Shown here: positions 10,701 through 29,489 of the stretch, one piece after another
How positions within the stretch are numbered: position 1 is the first letter of the stretch
How the letters are laid out: each line of letters starts with the position of its first letter
Source of the DNA: Streptomyces sp. A0958
Lineage (GTDB): Bacteria; Actinomycetota; Actinomycetes; Streptomycetales; Streptomycetaceae
NCBI RefSeq assembly: GCF_004795035.1
Contig: NZ_SSBK01000004.1
Span: 273,957-337,956, forward strand
Length of the DNA: 64,000 nucleotides
Reading direction: 5' to 3'
Program-made: the position numbers and the translations under genes
The notes under the pieces: generated by a model
Databases searched by the model: none
Told to the model about the DNA's origin: nothing
What the model saw: only the letters and a program-made list of their open reading frames with translations

Positions 10701-13700
10701 GAGACCTCGTACGGTGGAACCGGGACGGTCTGCTCGACTACGTCTCCCGCGCCGACGACCAGGTCAAACTGCGCGGATTCCGCATCGAGTTGGGCGAGAT
10801 CGAGACCGCCCTGCTCGCGCGGACCGGGGTCACGGCCGCCTGCGCCGTCATCCGGGAGGACATACCCGGCGAGCGCCGCCTGGTCGCCTACGCAGTCACC
10901 GCCGACCCCGGCCTGCGCCCCGCCGCCCTGCGCGACGCCCTCGCCGAGACGCTTCCGCACTACATGGTGCCCGCCGCCGTCGTCGTCCTGGACGAACTGC
11001 CGCTCCTGCCCAACGGCAAGGCCAACCGGCGCGCCCTGCCCCCGCCCGAGGCGGATGCCGGGACCGGTGCCGACGCGACGGGGCAGCGCACCCCGCGCGA
11101 GGACCTGCTCGCCGGAATCTTCGCCGATGTGCTCCGACGCCCGGGCGTCCGCCCGCACGACAGCTTCTTCGACCTCGGCGGGCACTCACTCCTCGCCATG
11201 CGCGTCGTCAGCCGCGTCCGCGCCGTCCTCGGCGCCGACATCGCCGTACGCACCCTGTTCGAGCACCCGACCGTCGCCGGGCTCGCCCGGACCCTCGACA
11301 CCCAGGGGCGCTCCCGCCTGCCGGTGCTGCCCGCCGCCGACCGGCCCGACCCGCTGCCCCTGTCCTACGCACAGCAGCGGCTCTGGTTCCTGAACCGGCT
11401 CGAAGGCCCCAGCTCCTCCTACAACATTCCGCTCGTCCTCGACATCGACGGCCCCCTGGACACCGACGCCCTGCGCGCCGCGCTGCGGGACGTCGTGGAG
11501 CGGCACGAGGCACTGCGCACCGTCTTCCCCGAACGCGACGGCGTGCCCCACCAGTCGGTCCTTCCCGCCGAAGCCGTCGCCCCCCGCCTTCCGGTGCTCC
11601 GCACGGCCCCCGCCGATCTGGAAGCGGCCGTACTGGACGCCGTGAGCGAGCCGTTCGACGTGCTCACCGACCCGCCGCTGCGCGCCCTGCTCCTGCGCAC
11701 CGCACCCGGCCGCCACGTGCTCGTGCTCGTCCTGCACCACATCGCGGGCGACGGCTGGTCCCTCGCCCCGCTCGCCCGCCACCTCGGCGACGCCTACCGG
11801 GCCCGTCTCGCCGGCCGCGGGCCCGAGGCCGGCCGCCCGCTCCAGTACGCCGACTACACCCTGTGGCAGCACGCCGTCCTGGGCGACGCGGACGCCCCCG
11901 GAAGCGTGCTGCGCGAACAGCTCGACCACTGGCACACCGCGCTCGCCGGCCTGCCCGGGCTGATCGACCTGCCGCTGGACCGGCCGCGCCCCGTCACCAC
12001 CGACCCCTCGGGCGCCGTCCACGGCTTCGACGTACCGCCCGAGCTGCACGCACGGCTCCTGCGCCTGGCAAGGGAGTCCGGCAGCACGCTGTTCATGGTG
12101 CTCCAGGCGGCGGTCGCCACCCTGCTGCACCGGCACGGTGCGGGTGACGACATCCCGCTCGGCACACCCGTGGCCGGCCGCACGGACGAGGCGCTGGAGG
12201 ACCTGGTCGGCTTCTTCGTCAACACCCTGGTCCTGCGCACCGACCTCTCCGGAACCCCGACGTTCGGTGAACTCCTGGCCCGAGTCCGGGAGTTCGACCT
12301 CACGGCCTATGCGCATCAGGACGTGCCCTTCGAGCGGCTCGTCGAGAGCGTCAACCCGGTCCGGGCGCGCAACCACCACCCCCTGTTCCAGACCATGCTG
12401 GTCCTGCAGAACCAGGAGGCGGTCCGCCCCGACCTGCCGGGCCTCACCGTCGAGGACCGGCTCGTCCACAACGGCCTGAGCAAATTCGACCTCACCTTCG
12501 CGTTCGGCGAGGAGCGCGGCGGGGCCGGTCTGACCGCCGGAATCGAGTACGCCACCGCCCTCTTCGACCGCGCCACCGTCGAAGCCCTCGCGGACCGCCT
12601 GCTCAGGCTCCTCGGCCAGGTGGCGGCCGACCCCGCCCTGCCGCTCACGGACTACGACCTGCTGACGCCGGACGAACACGGCCGCGTCACCCGCTGGGGC
12701 ACCGGCCGCGAACTGCCCGCCCCCGCCCCGCAGACCACCCTGCCCGCGCTCTTCGCCGCGCAGGCACACCGCACACCGGACGCCGTAGCCGTAGCGGACG
12801 GGGGCGCCTGCCTCACGTACGCCGAACTCGACCGTGTCTCCGCCGCACTCGCGCAGGCCCTGGCCGGCCTCGGAGCCGGCCCCGAGACCGGCGTCGGCGT
12901 ACTGCTCACCCGCTCGCCGGCCGTCGTGACGGTCTCCCTCGGCGCCGTCCGCGCGGCCGCCGCCTACGTCCCGATGGACGCACGCTGGCCCCGGGAACGG
13001 CTCGGACAGGTCGCCGACGTGGCGGACGTGCGGGTCCTCGTCGTGGACGAGGCGGCCGCCGCCTGTGCCTGGGTCGAGGAGACCGCCCGCCGGATTCCGG
13101 TCGTGGTCGTGGACCGGTCCGGCCGCATCCTGCGCGGCGCGCCCCCGGCACCCGGCCGCCCCGCCGCCGTACCGGGGCCCGACAGCCTCGCGTACGTCAT
13201 GTTCACCTCCGGCTCGACCGGCCTGCCCAAGGGCGTCGGCGTCACCCACGCCGATGTGGCGGCGCTGACGGCGGACTCCGCCTGGCGGGACGGCGCGGCC
13301 GACGCGGTCCTGATGCACTCCGCGTACGTCTTCGACGCCTCCACCTTCGAGATCTGGGCCCCGCTCCTGCACGGCGGCAAGGTCGTCGTCGCCCCGGACG
13401 GCGTCCTGGAGGCGCGGGTCCTGCGCGACGCCGTCCGCGAGCAGGCGGTGACCGCCGTCTTCCTGACCACGGCCCTGCTCAACGTGATCGCCGACACCGA
13501 CCCCGGCGCCTTCGCCGGCCTCCGCCTCGTCTGCGCCGGCGGCGAACTGGCCTCGCCGGACGCCATGCAGCGGGTCGCCGGCGCCGCGCCCGGCGTACGC
13601 GTCCTCCACGTGTACGGGCCCACCGAGACCACCACCTTCGCCACCCGCTACGACGTGGCCGCCGACCTGCCGTCAGGACCTCCGCCCATCGGGCGCCCCC

Positions 13701-16700
13701 TGGACGGCATGCGGCTGTACGTCCTCGACGACTCCCTGGGCCCGGTCCCCGCCGGGGTCACGGGCGAGCTGTACCTCGCGGGGCGCGGGGTCGCCCGTGG
13801 CTACACCGGCCTGCCGGCACTGACCGCCACCCGGTTCGTGGCCGACCCGTTCGACCCGGCGGGCGGGCGCATGTACCGCACCGGCGACCTCGTCCGATGG
13901 ACCCGTGACGGGCAGATCGCCTACGTCTCCCGCGCCGACAGCCAGGTGAAACTGCGCGGCTACCGCATCGAACCCGGCGAGATCGAATCCGTGCTGGCCT
14001 GCTGCGAGGGCGTCGCCGACTCCTTCACCGTCGTCCGCGAGGACGTCCCGGGCGACCGGCGGCTCGTCGCCTACGTGGTGCCCGCCGACACGGCAAACCC
14101 CGTACCCGCCGACCTCGCCGAAGCGGTCGCCAGATCCCTGCCCGCCTACATGGTGCCCTCCGCGTTCGTCCTGCTCGACGCGCTGCCGCTGACCGTCAAC
14201 GGCAAGGTGGACCGCCGCGCCCTGCCCGCGCCCGAACACCGTGCCGCACCACGCGGGCGGGCCGCCCGCACCGCGCGCGAGGAGATCCTCTGCGGGCTCT
14301 ACGCCGATGTGCTCGGCATCCAGGAGGCGGGCGTCGACGACGACTTCTTCGCCCTCGGCGGCCACTCCCTGCTCGCCACCCGGCTCGTCGCCCGCATCCG
14401 TACCGCGCTCGCCGTCGAGGTACAGGTCAAGGCCGTCTTCGAGCACCCCACGCCCGCCGCGCTCGCCGCCACACTGGACGGTGCCGAAGCGGCCGGCACC
14501 CCCCTGGAGCGCGCCCGGCACCGGCCCGATCCGCTGCCGCTGTCCTTCGCCCAGCAGCGCCTGTGGTTCCTCAACAGGTTCGAGGGGCCCAGCGCCACGT
14601 ACAACGTGCCGCTGGTGCTGCGCCTGGACGGCCCGCTCGACGCGAAGGCCCTGGAGCGCGCCCTCGCGGACGTCGTGGAACGCCACGAGAGCCTGCGTAC
14701 CGTCTTCCCCGAGACCGGTGGTGTGGCCCGCCAGCTCGTCCTCGACGCCGCCGGCGCCGACCTCGACCTGACACCCCGGCACACCGACCCGGCCCGGTTG
14801 GACGAGGTGCTGGCCGCCGAGGTGGCGCACGCCTTCGACGTGCGCACCGACCTGCCGGTACGGGCCCGGCTGCTCGGGCTCGGCGCCGAGTCCCACGTCC
14901 TCGTCCTCCTCGTCCACCACATCGCCGGAGACGGCTGGTCGCTCGCCCCACTGGCCCGCGACCTCGGCGACGCCTACCGCTCCCGCGTCCACGGCGAGGA
15001 GCCCGCCTGGCCGGGACTCCGCGTCCAGTACGCCGACTACACCCTCTGGCAGCGCGCCCTCCTGGGCGACGAGGACGACCCCGCCGGTCGGGCCGCCCGC
15101 CAACTGGACTTCTGGCGCACCGCCCTGGCGGGCGCCCCCGGCCTGCTCGCCCTGCCCCTGGACCGGCCGCGCCCCGCCGTCATGACGTATCGCGGGGACG
15201 CGTTCACCTTCCCCGTCGACACGGGTACGCACCTGGCCCTCGCGGAGCTGGCCCGCGCCCGGGGATGCAGCCTCTTCATGGTGCTCCAGGCCGCCCTGTC
15301 GGTCCTGCTCTCCCGGCACGGGGCCGGTGAGGACATCCCGCTGGGCACCGCAGTCGCCGGGCGCACCGACGAGGCCCTGGACGACCTCGTCGGCTTCTTC
15401 GTCAACACCCTCGTGCTGCGCACCGACCTGACGGGCGATCCCACCTTCACCGAAGTACTCGACCGCGTACGGGCGTTCGACCTGGCCGCCTACGCCCACC
15501 AGGACGTGCCGTTCGAACGGCTGGTGGACGCCCTCAGCCCGGCCCGGGCGCAGGACCACCACCCGTTGTTCCAGACCATGATCGTCCTCCAGAACCAGGC
15601 GGACAGCGCGCTCGGCCTGGACGGTCTCACCGTGACCGAACAGCCCGTGCACACCGGCATCAGCAAGTTCGACCTCACCTTCACGTTCACCGAGACCCGC
15701 GACGACGCCGGCCGGCCCGCCGGTCTCGACGGGGTCCTGGAGTTCTCCACCGACCTCTTCACCCACAACACGGCGCACGCACTGGCCGCGCGCCTGACCC
15801 GCCTGCTCGCCTCGCTCGCCGCCGACCCCGACGGGCGCGTCCGCACCGCCGCACTTCTGGACGCGGACGAACGCAGAGCCCTGGAGCAGGCCTCCCGGGG
15901 CCCTGTCCGGCCCGTCCACGCGCGCACCGTCCCCGAGGCGTTCCGCGTCCAGGCCGCCAGGACACCCGGGCAGACCGCCGTCCGGGCCGGCGCGCGGCGG
16001 CTCACCTTCGGCGAACTGGACACCCTGTCCGACGAACTGGCCGCGCACCTGCACGAGCGGGGCATCGGCCGCGGCGATCTCGTCGCCCTCGCCGCCGAAG
16101 GCACCGCCGACCAGGTCGTCGCGATGCTCGCGGTGGCCAAGGCCGGGGCCGCCTGCCTGCCCGTCGACCTGGACTACCCCGAGGCACGCGTCGCCCACAT
16201 GCTGGACGACGCGTGCCCAGCGCTGTTCCTCGTCCACGGCGCCGCCCGCGCCTCCCGCGCCGCCCGGTTCACGACCGTGCCCCGCCTCGCCCTGGACGAC
16301 CGGACCGCCTGGGCCACCGGACGCGCCGTGCCACCCCTGGCCGTGCCGGAGCCGGGCGACGCGGCGTACGTCATCTACACCTCGGGCTCCACCGGGCGGC
16401 CCAAGGGCGTCGTCGCCACCCACGCGTCCCTGACCAACCACATGGCCTGGATGGCCCGCCACCTCGCCCTCACCGACGAGGACCGGGTCCTCGCCCGGAC
16501 CTCGCCGAGCTTCGACGCCTCGGTGTGGGAGACCTGGCTTCCCCTGCTGCACGGCGGCGCCACCTGCCCCGTACCGCCCGCGCTCAACCACGACCCGGCC
16601 GGCCTGCTGGCCCGGATGTGCGAGGAGGGCGTGACCATCGCCCAGTTCGTGCCCTCGCACCTCTCGCTGCTGCTCACCGAGACCGGCTCCGACGACGCGC

Positions 16701-19233
16701 CCACCACCCTGCGGGCCGTCGCGTGCGGCGGCGAGCCCCTGCCCCGGGCCCTGGCCGCACGCGCCGGCCGGGCCTGGCGGGCCGACGTGCACAACCTCTA
16801 CGGGCCGACCGAGACCACCATCGACGCCACCGCCCACCACCTCGTCGCCGGGGGAGCGGACGGCACGGCGGAGGAAGGCGGTGTGCCCCTCGGCCGCCCC
16901 GTCGACAACACCCGCGCCTACGTCCTGGACGCCGCGCTCCGGCCGGTGCCGCCGGGGGTCACCGGCGAACTCCACATCGCGGGCGACGGCCTCGCACGCG
17001 GCTACCTGGGCCGCCCGGGCCTGACCGCGACCCGGTTCGTCGCCGACCCCTTCGGCCCGGCCGGAAGCCGCATGTACCGCACCGGCGACCTCGTCAGACG
17101 GGACACCGAGGGACTGCTCCACTACGTCTCCCGCGCCGACGACCAGGTCAAGCTGCACGGCTTCCGTATCGAACTCGGCGAGATCGAGGCCGCCCTCACC
17201 GCCGTCGACGGCATCACCGCCGCCTGCGCGCTCGTCCGTGAGGACCGGCCGGGCGAGCGGCGCCTGGTCGCCTACACCGTGAGCGGCACCGCCCGGCCCA
17301 CCGACGGCGAACTACGCAGCCGGCTGACGGCGGCGCTGCCGCCCCACATGGTGCCCGCCGCCTTCGTGACCCTGGCCGCGCTGCCGCTCCTGCCGAACGG
17401 CAAGACGGACCGCGCCGCCCTGCCCGCCCCGGCACTCCCCGCCGCCGGCCGCCCTGGCAGGCAGCCGCGCACCGCGCAGGAACGCGCCCTGTGCGACGCC
17501 TTCGCCTCCGTACTGCGCGCCCCCGCCGTCCGCACCGACGACGACTTCTTCGCGCTCGGCGGCGACAGCATCCTCTCCATCCAGCTCGTCAGCCGGATAC
17601 GGGAAGCAGGGCTCGGCGTCACACCGCGCGACGTCTTCGTCCACCGCACCCCCGAGGCCATCGCTGCCGTCGCCGCCCCGCTCGGCGGCGACACCACCGA
17701 ACCGGCCGGCCACGGCACCGGCGAGATGCCGCCGACGCCCATCGCCGCCTGGCTCCTGGAACGCCCCGGCACGACGGACGGCTACAACCAGTCCGGCGTG
17801 CTCAGCACCCCCGCCGGAGCCGCCGAGGACACCCTCGTCGCCGCCCTCCAGCTCCTCGCCGACCACCACGACATGCTCCGCCTGCGCGTCACCCGCACCG
17901 CCGGGGGCGACCCCGTACTCGAAACGCTGCCGCCCGGCACCGTGCAGGCCCGGCGCCGCTTCACCCGCGTCGACATCACCGGGCTCGACGCCGACGCCGC
18001 CCGCGGCGTCCTCACCGAGGCGGGCGAACGGGTCCGCAGGCGCCTGCGGCCCTCCGCGGGGTCCGTGTTCGAGGCCGTCTGGTGCGACGCCGGACCCCGT
18101 GCACGCGGCCGGCTGCTCCTGGTCGTGCACCACCTGGCCGTCGACGCGGTCTCCTGGCGCGTCCTCGCCGAGGACCTGGCCCACGCCTGGCAGGCGGCCA
18201 CCCGGGCCACGGCGGCCGGTACGGACGCCGTCGCGGACACCGCGCTGCCCGCCGCGACCACCTCGTACCGGCGCTGGGCGCAACTCCTCACCGCCCAGGC
18301 CAACGGCCCGGCACGGCAGGCCGAACTCCCGCTGTGGGAGGAGGTGCTGAGGACACCGGACCCCCAGCTCGGGTACCGGCCGCTCGACCCGTACCTGGAC
18401 ACCGCCGACGGGACGCGCACCCTCGTCGCCCACCTGCCCGCCACCTGGACGAAGCCCCTGCTCACCACCGTCCCCGGCGCCTTCCACGCCGGAGTCGACG
18501 ACATCCTGCTCACCGGACTCGCCCTCGCCGTCAACGCCTGGCGCGCCCAGCGCCCCTCCGGCCCCCGGCCGGACACCGCCGTCCTGCTCGACCTGGAGAG
18601 CCACGGCCGCGAACAGATCACCGACCACGTCGACCTGTCCCGCACGGTCGGCTGGTTCACCAGCCTCCACCCGGTCCGGCTCGACCCCGGGCCGCTCGAC
18701 GGACGTGACCCGGCACGCTTCGGTGCCGCGCTCGTTGAACGTGCAGTGAAGCGCGTCAAGGAGCAACTGCGCGGCATCCCCGACCACGGGGTCGGCTACG
18801 GGATGCTGCGCCACCTCAACCCCGCGACCGGCCCCCGGCTGGCCGCCGCCGCGCCCCAGATCGGCTTCAACTACCTGGGACGGTACGCCGCACCCGGGGA
18901 GGCGGCGGGCGGCGACTGGGACGTCCTGCTCGACGCGGGCGGACCGCGCAGCCAGGACCCGGACATGCCCGTCCACCACGTCCTCGACATCAACGCGCAC
19001 ACCGAGGACCTGCCGGACGGCCCCCGCCTGGTGGCCCGCTGGACCTGGCCCAGCGACCTCCTCAAGGAGGAGGACGTGGGCGCCCTGGCCGAGGCCTTCA
19101 CGCGCGCCCTGCGCGCGATCGCCGAGCACGCCGAACAGCCCGGAGCAGGCGGCTACACGCCGTCCGACCTTCCCCTGGTGTCGCTCAACCAGAACCAGAT
19201 CGACCGACTGCAGAACAAGTGGGGTGGACGCAA

Positions 19234-19237
<4 letters not shown>
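4769..19237 (+). CDS. four-module nonribosomal peptide synthetase, C-A-T x4 plus E
   Basis: Synthetase of 4822 aa, order C1-A1-T1-C2-A2-T2-C3-A3-T3-C4-A4-T4-E. HHxxxDG motifs are at about residues 149 (C1, HHIAVDG), 1227, 2323 and 3383; the E domain has HHLAVDA at about 4454 plus [11 protein letters not shown]. Carrier serines are at about 1038, 2140, 3200 (LGGHSL) and 4267 (LGGDSI, the form usual before E). By alignment to GrsA I read the codes as A1 and A3 DAFFVAVTFK (aliphatic Val/Ile-like) and A2 and A4 DAWQVCLIDK (closest to Gln codes). The protein starts with a C domain, suggesting N-acylation of residue 1; E would make residue 4 D. The start is the ATG at 4769, with AAAGG upstream; the frame runs open 49 codons further up but without NRPS similarity. 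A GTGA overlap couples it to the next synthetase. Confidence 0.95.
9224..9306 (+). repeat. in-frame Thr/Glu/Gly-rich minisatellite inside the first NRPS
   Basis: Imperfect tandem repeats encode a low-complexity stretch (residues about 1486-1513, units such as TEPTGT) late in domain C2, shortly before the YATDLFD segment. Two 18-bp units, 9251-9268 and 9269-9286, match at 16 of 18 bases; shorter GGAACC-ACC units precede them. The equivalent place in C3, C4 and C6 has no such run. It keeps the reading frame and probably forms a surface loop. Confidence 0.85.
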
Positions 19238-26817
<7,580 letters not shown>

Positions 26818-26924
26818 CCGGGGGCGCGCCGACCGACACGAGGCGATGGGAGCACAACCATCCATGCCCCTCGGAGGTCACAACAAGTGGGAGCAAACCA
26901 CTCCTGAACACGCAAGGGGGAAAT

Positions 26925-27374
26925 ATGCGAAGCGTCCGTAATGTCGCAGCCGCCGGGGCCCTGACCACCCTGATGGTGGGAGCGACCGCCGCGTTCGGCA
27001 CGACCGCCTCCGCGGCGCCCAACGTCACACCGCAGAGTGTCTGCGGGAACGCCTACAAGACCGTGAACTCCGCCGCCGTGGGCTCCCTCGGCACGATCTA
27101 CCTGACGTACAACGCCTCGAACGGCAAGAACTGTGTGGTGACCATCCGGTCCAACCCGGGCGCCGCTCAGGACATGTCCGCGTCCATCTACATCCCCGAC
27201 ACCGACGCCTGGGCGGACGACACCGGGAAGTTCACGTCGTACGCGGGCCCGGCCTACGCCTACGGCAAGGGCCACTGCGTGAGCTGGAGCGGCCACATCG
27301 CCAACGTGTACGTGTCGGTGGACAACTCCAACTGCGCTTCCCTCAAGGAGAACCGGGTCCTCGAAGTCCGCTGA
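26925..27374 (+). CDS. secreted SapA-like spore-associated protein
   Basis: Protein of 149 aa with an N-terminal signal peptide (RNV, a hydrophobic run of about 18 residues, then ASAAP as a likely cleavage site near residue 29). The mature part contains Cys residues in QSVCGNAY, GKNCVVTIR, GHCVSW and DNSNCASL and alternating beta-type segments (YLTYNASNGKN, FTSYAGPA, CVSWSGH). This resembles the spore-associated protein A family of Streptomyces, whose members are found on spores; the molecular role is unknown. A good ribosome-binding site (AAGGGGGAAAT) precedes the ATG. It follows the NRPS by 107 bp on the same strand but is probably a neighbour by chance rather than a peptide gene. Confidence 0.75.
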   Translation: MRSVRNVAAAGALTTLMVGATAAFGTTASAAPNVTPQSVCGNAYKTVNSAAVGSLGTIYLTYNASNGKNCVVTIRSNPGAAQDMSASIYIPDTDAWADDTGKFTSYAGPAYAYGKGHCVSWSGHIANVYVSVDNSNCASLKENRVLEVR

Positions 27375-27436
27375 CCCGCACCACCCCACACCGAACCCGC
27401 ACCACCCCACACCGAACCCGCACCAGCCCACACCGA
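27374..27436. repeat. three tandem 21-bp repeats
   Basis: Three head-to-tail copies of ACCCGCACCACCCCACACCGA, with one change (C to G) in the third, begin at the last base of the SapA-like stop codon and run directly into the terminator stem. The unit is C/A-rich with almost no G, so the strand is very skewed. The absence of spacers and the low copy number rule out a CRISPR array. Confidence 0.95.
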
Positions 27437-27437
27437 A

Positions 27438-27465
27438 CCCGTGCCCGGCACCCGCCGGGCACGGG
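27438..27465. terminator. strong hairpin terminator
   Basis: Perfect 11-bp GC-rich stem (27438-27448 with 27455-27465) and a 6-nt loop, placed 63 bp after the SapA-like stop and facing the convergent DUF1838 gene. No long T-run follows, as is common in Streptomyces terminators. Confidence 0.8.
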
Positions 27466-27524
27466 TCCGGCACGCACGGGACGGCCGGTTCGAGGACTGG
27501 CCGGCGCCGGGGCTACGGCAGCCC

Positions 27525-28271
27525 TTAGGCAGACGGGTTGAGCTTGCGGAAGTACGTCCAGCTGGTCTCGTTGGGCTCGCTCCACCGCTCCGGGGCGTGG
27601 GCGAATTCCGGGTGATGGGCGGCGATGTAGGCGCGGGTGCGTCCGGGTGCCTCGGCGTACGAGCCCAGCTTCCGGCCCCGGCAGTGGAAGGTGAGGCCGC
27701 CGGGCGCCTGGCCCCGGGCCATCCACGGCAGCCACGGGGACATCCGCGTCCACGACATCGTGGCGGGAACGCCGGGCGCCGATCCGGCCAGATCGGCACG
27801 GTCGGCGAAGAACTGGAAGAGCTCCAGGGCCTTGTATGTGTCCCCGGCCGAGTGGGCGGGGTACTCGGCCACGGGCAGCGGCGAGGGGTAGGCCAGCGGG
27901 ATCTCCAGGCTGAAGCACACCTGGGCACCCAGCTCGGTCGTCGGGACCGGGAAGGGGCGCCACTTCTGGTTGGCGGGGTCGTTCCAGACGTGCACCACCG
28001 GCAGGTCGTTCCAGGTCTCCAGGATCTCGCGGGTGCCGGGGTCCAGGTAGAAGGCGGCTTCGCGGGTGAGCAGCTGATAGGCGTCCGGACCGGCCTCGGT
28101 GTCCTGGACGAGGCGGGCGACGTTGAGCCCCTCGAAGCCGAAGACGCGCTCATAGGGCTGGTCGGGCGCCCATGAGTACACATCACCCGTCCACCAGTAC
28201 GTGACCTCCGCACCGTCGAGGGAGGCCCGGGTGCGGGCGAGGGAACGGAGCAGCTCAGCGGGTGTCGTCAT
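27525..28271 (-). CDS. DUF1838-family protein
   Basis: Protein of 248 aa recognised as DUF1838 by its layout: an early VTYWWTGDVYSW segment, RVFGFEGLNVARLV, a YLDPGTREILETWND segment, and a long aromatic-rich C-terminal half ending SWTYFRKLNP. The function is unknown. There is no signal peptide and no membrane segment. The ATG at 28271 is preferred; a GTG at 28280 is in frame. It is divergent from the lipase remnant and convergent with the SapA-like gene. Confidence 0.75.
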   Translation of the reverse strand: MTTPAELLRSLARTRASLDGAEVTYWWTGDVYSWAPDQPYERVFGFEGLNVARLVQDTEAGPDAYQLLTREAAFYLDPGTREILETWNDLPVVHVWNDPANQKWRPFPVPTTELGAQVCFSLEIPLAYPSPLPVAEYPAHSAGDTYKALELFQFFADRADLAGSAPGVPATMSWTRMSPWLPWMARGQAPGGLTFHCRGRKLGSYAEAPGRTRAYIAAHHPEFAHAPERWSEPNETSWTYFRKLNPSA

Positions 28272-28488
28272 GCCAAGCACTCTGCGCGAGCGCGGTTCCG
28301 GCCGGGCGCGAAACACTGCGACCAGGGCCGAAACGGCCGAAAACCACCGCTGCGCGGCCCGGACCGGCCCGGGGGTTCCGACCCCGATTGCTCGCGAAGG
28401 CCGGTGAACCAACCGATGGCGCCGGCACCCGGAACCCCGGACCTTGTGCGGGCAGGCATCCACATCCCCGGCCCCTCGGGAGTGCTTC

Positions 28489-28800
28489 ATGCGTCGTCGT
28501 TCACCGCGCCGGCTTCTCGGCGTCCTCGCAGCCGTCACGGTCGCGTTCACCCTGTTTCCTCGGCGTCCGCTGTCGGTGCCGCCGAGCCGGCGCCCCCCGG
28601 ACACCGCGGCCGCCGTCCAGCCCCTGTCGACCAGCACCGCGGTCGTCCTCGTCCACGGATACACCGGCAACGCCTCCAACTGGGTCACCGCGGGCAGCGC
28701 CAGCCGCTGTGCGCCCCGTACGCGTCCATCACTCGCCCCGCCATCGCCGCCGCACCGGCCGACCCCGCGGCGCTCGCGGCCGAGGTTCACCCCGAACTGT
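28489..28800 (+). pseudogene. remnant of a secreted lipase / alpha-beta hydrolase
   Basis: The frame starts with a good export signal (MRRRSPRRLLGVLAAVTVAFTL) and soon reaches TAVVLVHGYTGNASNW at about residue 50, the oxyanion-hole HGYTGN segment of secreted class-2-type lipases. Right after VTAG the similarity stops; the rest is Arg/Pro-rich out-of-frame sequence with no nucleophile GxSxG, lid or His. Only about a quarter of such an enzyme is left, so it cannot be a working lipase. What replaced the rest is not recognisable. Confidence 0.6.
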
Positions 28801-29400
28801 GACGCGAAGGCCGGCCGCAGCAACGAACGGCCCGCGTGCCGGCGCTCGGCTTGGGCTGCCGTCGCGCGTGCTGTACGGCGCTGGGCGGCGAAGGCCAGCC
28901 CGCCGCCCCCACCAGCGCCGTGGCCAGGGCCATGCCGAACGCCGGGCCGAGTGCCGCACCGGCCCCGGTGACGAGGGCCGGCCCGGCCATACAGCACAGC
29001 CCGTTGGCCGGCGATTCCAAGGCGAAGGCAGTGGGCAGCGCCTCGGCCCGCGGGCCCCGGAGCAGAGCCGGCCGGCGGGCGGCCGACAGCGCGCCCAGTT
29101 GCGGAATCGTCGCTCCCACCAGCGCTCCGGCCGCCCGCAGCAGCCCGTGCGGACCGCCGGTCTTGGTCGGGGCCAGCTGTGACAGCACAGCGGCGGTGTG
29201 CGCGAGGAGTGCGGGAGGCAGCACACGGGTCCGGCCGAATCGGTCGGTCGGCCGGGCGAGTTGGGCCCGATCAGTGCCTCGGTGACGGCGAAGCAACCGG
29301 TGACAAGGCCGGCCACGGTGTAGGAGCCGGTGCGGTCGTGCACCAGCCAGATGATGCCGTGGCTCGTCATGGCGATGCCCGTGCGGCCCGCGGACCGGGT
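28801..29400 (-). pseudogene. frameshifted MFS transporter remnant
   Basis: Reading the minus strand, one frame gives MTSHGIIWLVHDRTGSYTVAGLVTGCFAVTEALIGP and another continues it with RPTDRFGRTRVLPPALLAHTAAVLSQLA, which together resemble transmembrane helices 1-3 of a major facilitator with the conserved cytoplasmic D-R-x-G-R loop. The two frames join near 29260. The sequence upstream of MTSH is also out of frame, and similarity fades after about 200 codons. It is a 5'-damaged, frameshifted and truncated gene. Confidence 0.6.
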
Positions 29401-29489
29401 CCACCCGCGCCGACGCCGCGCGCGGCAGCGGGAGGCCGGTCCGCCCCCGGAGTCCTACGACGGCGCGGGCGCCGTCGGGTGTCCGGGCC

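Noticed and set aside
13673..17158. Very long minus-strand open frame (1161 codons) opposite the NRPS, and similar ones at 6419-9187, 9218-11185 and 11186-13609
   Set aside because: GC-rich third positions leave the antisense strand free of stops; the proteins are Gly/Arg/Val/Gln-rich with no domains, and the plus strand encodes clear NRPS motifs throughout.
27374..27436. CRISPR-like repeats
   Set aside because: The three 21-bp units have no spacers between them and no cas genes are near.
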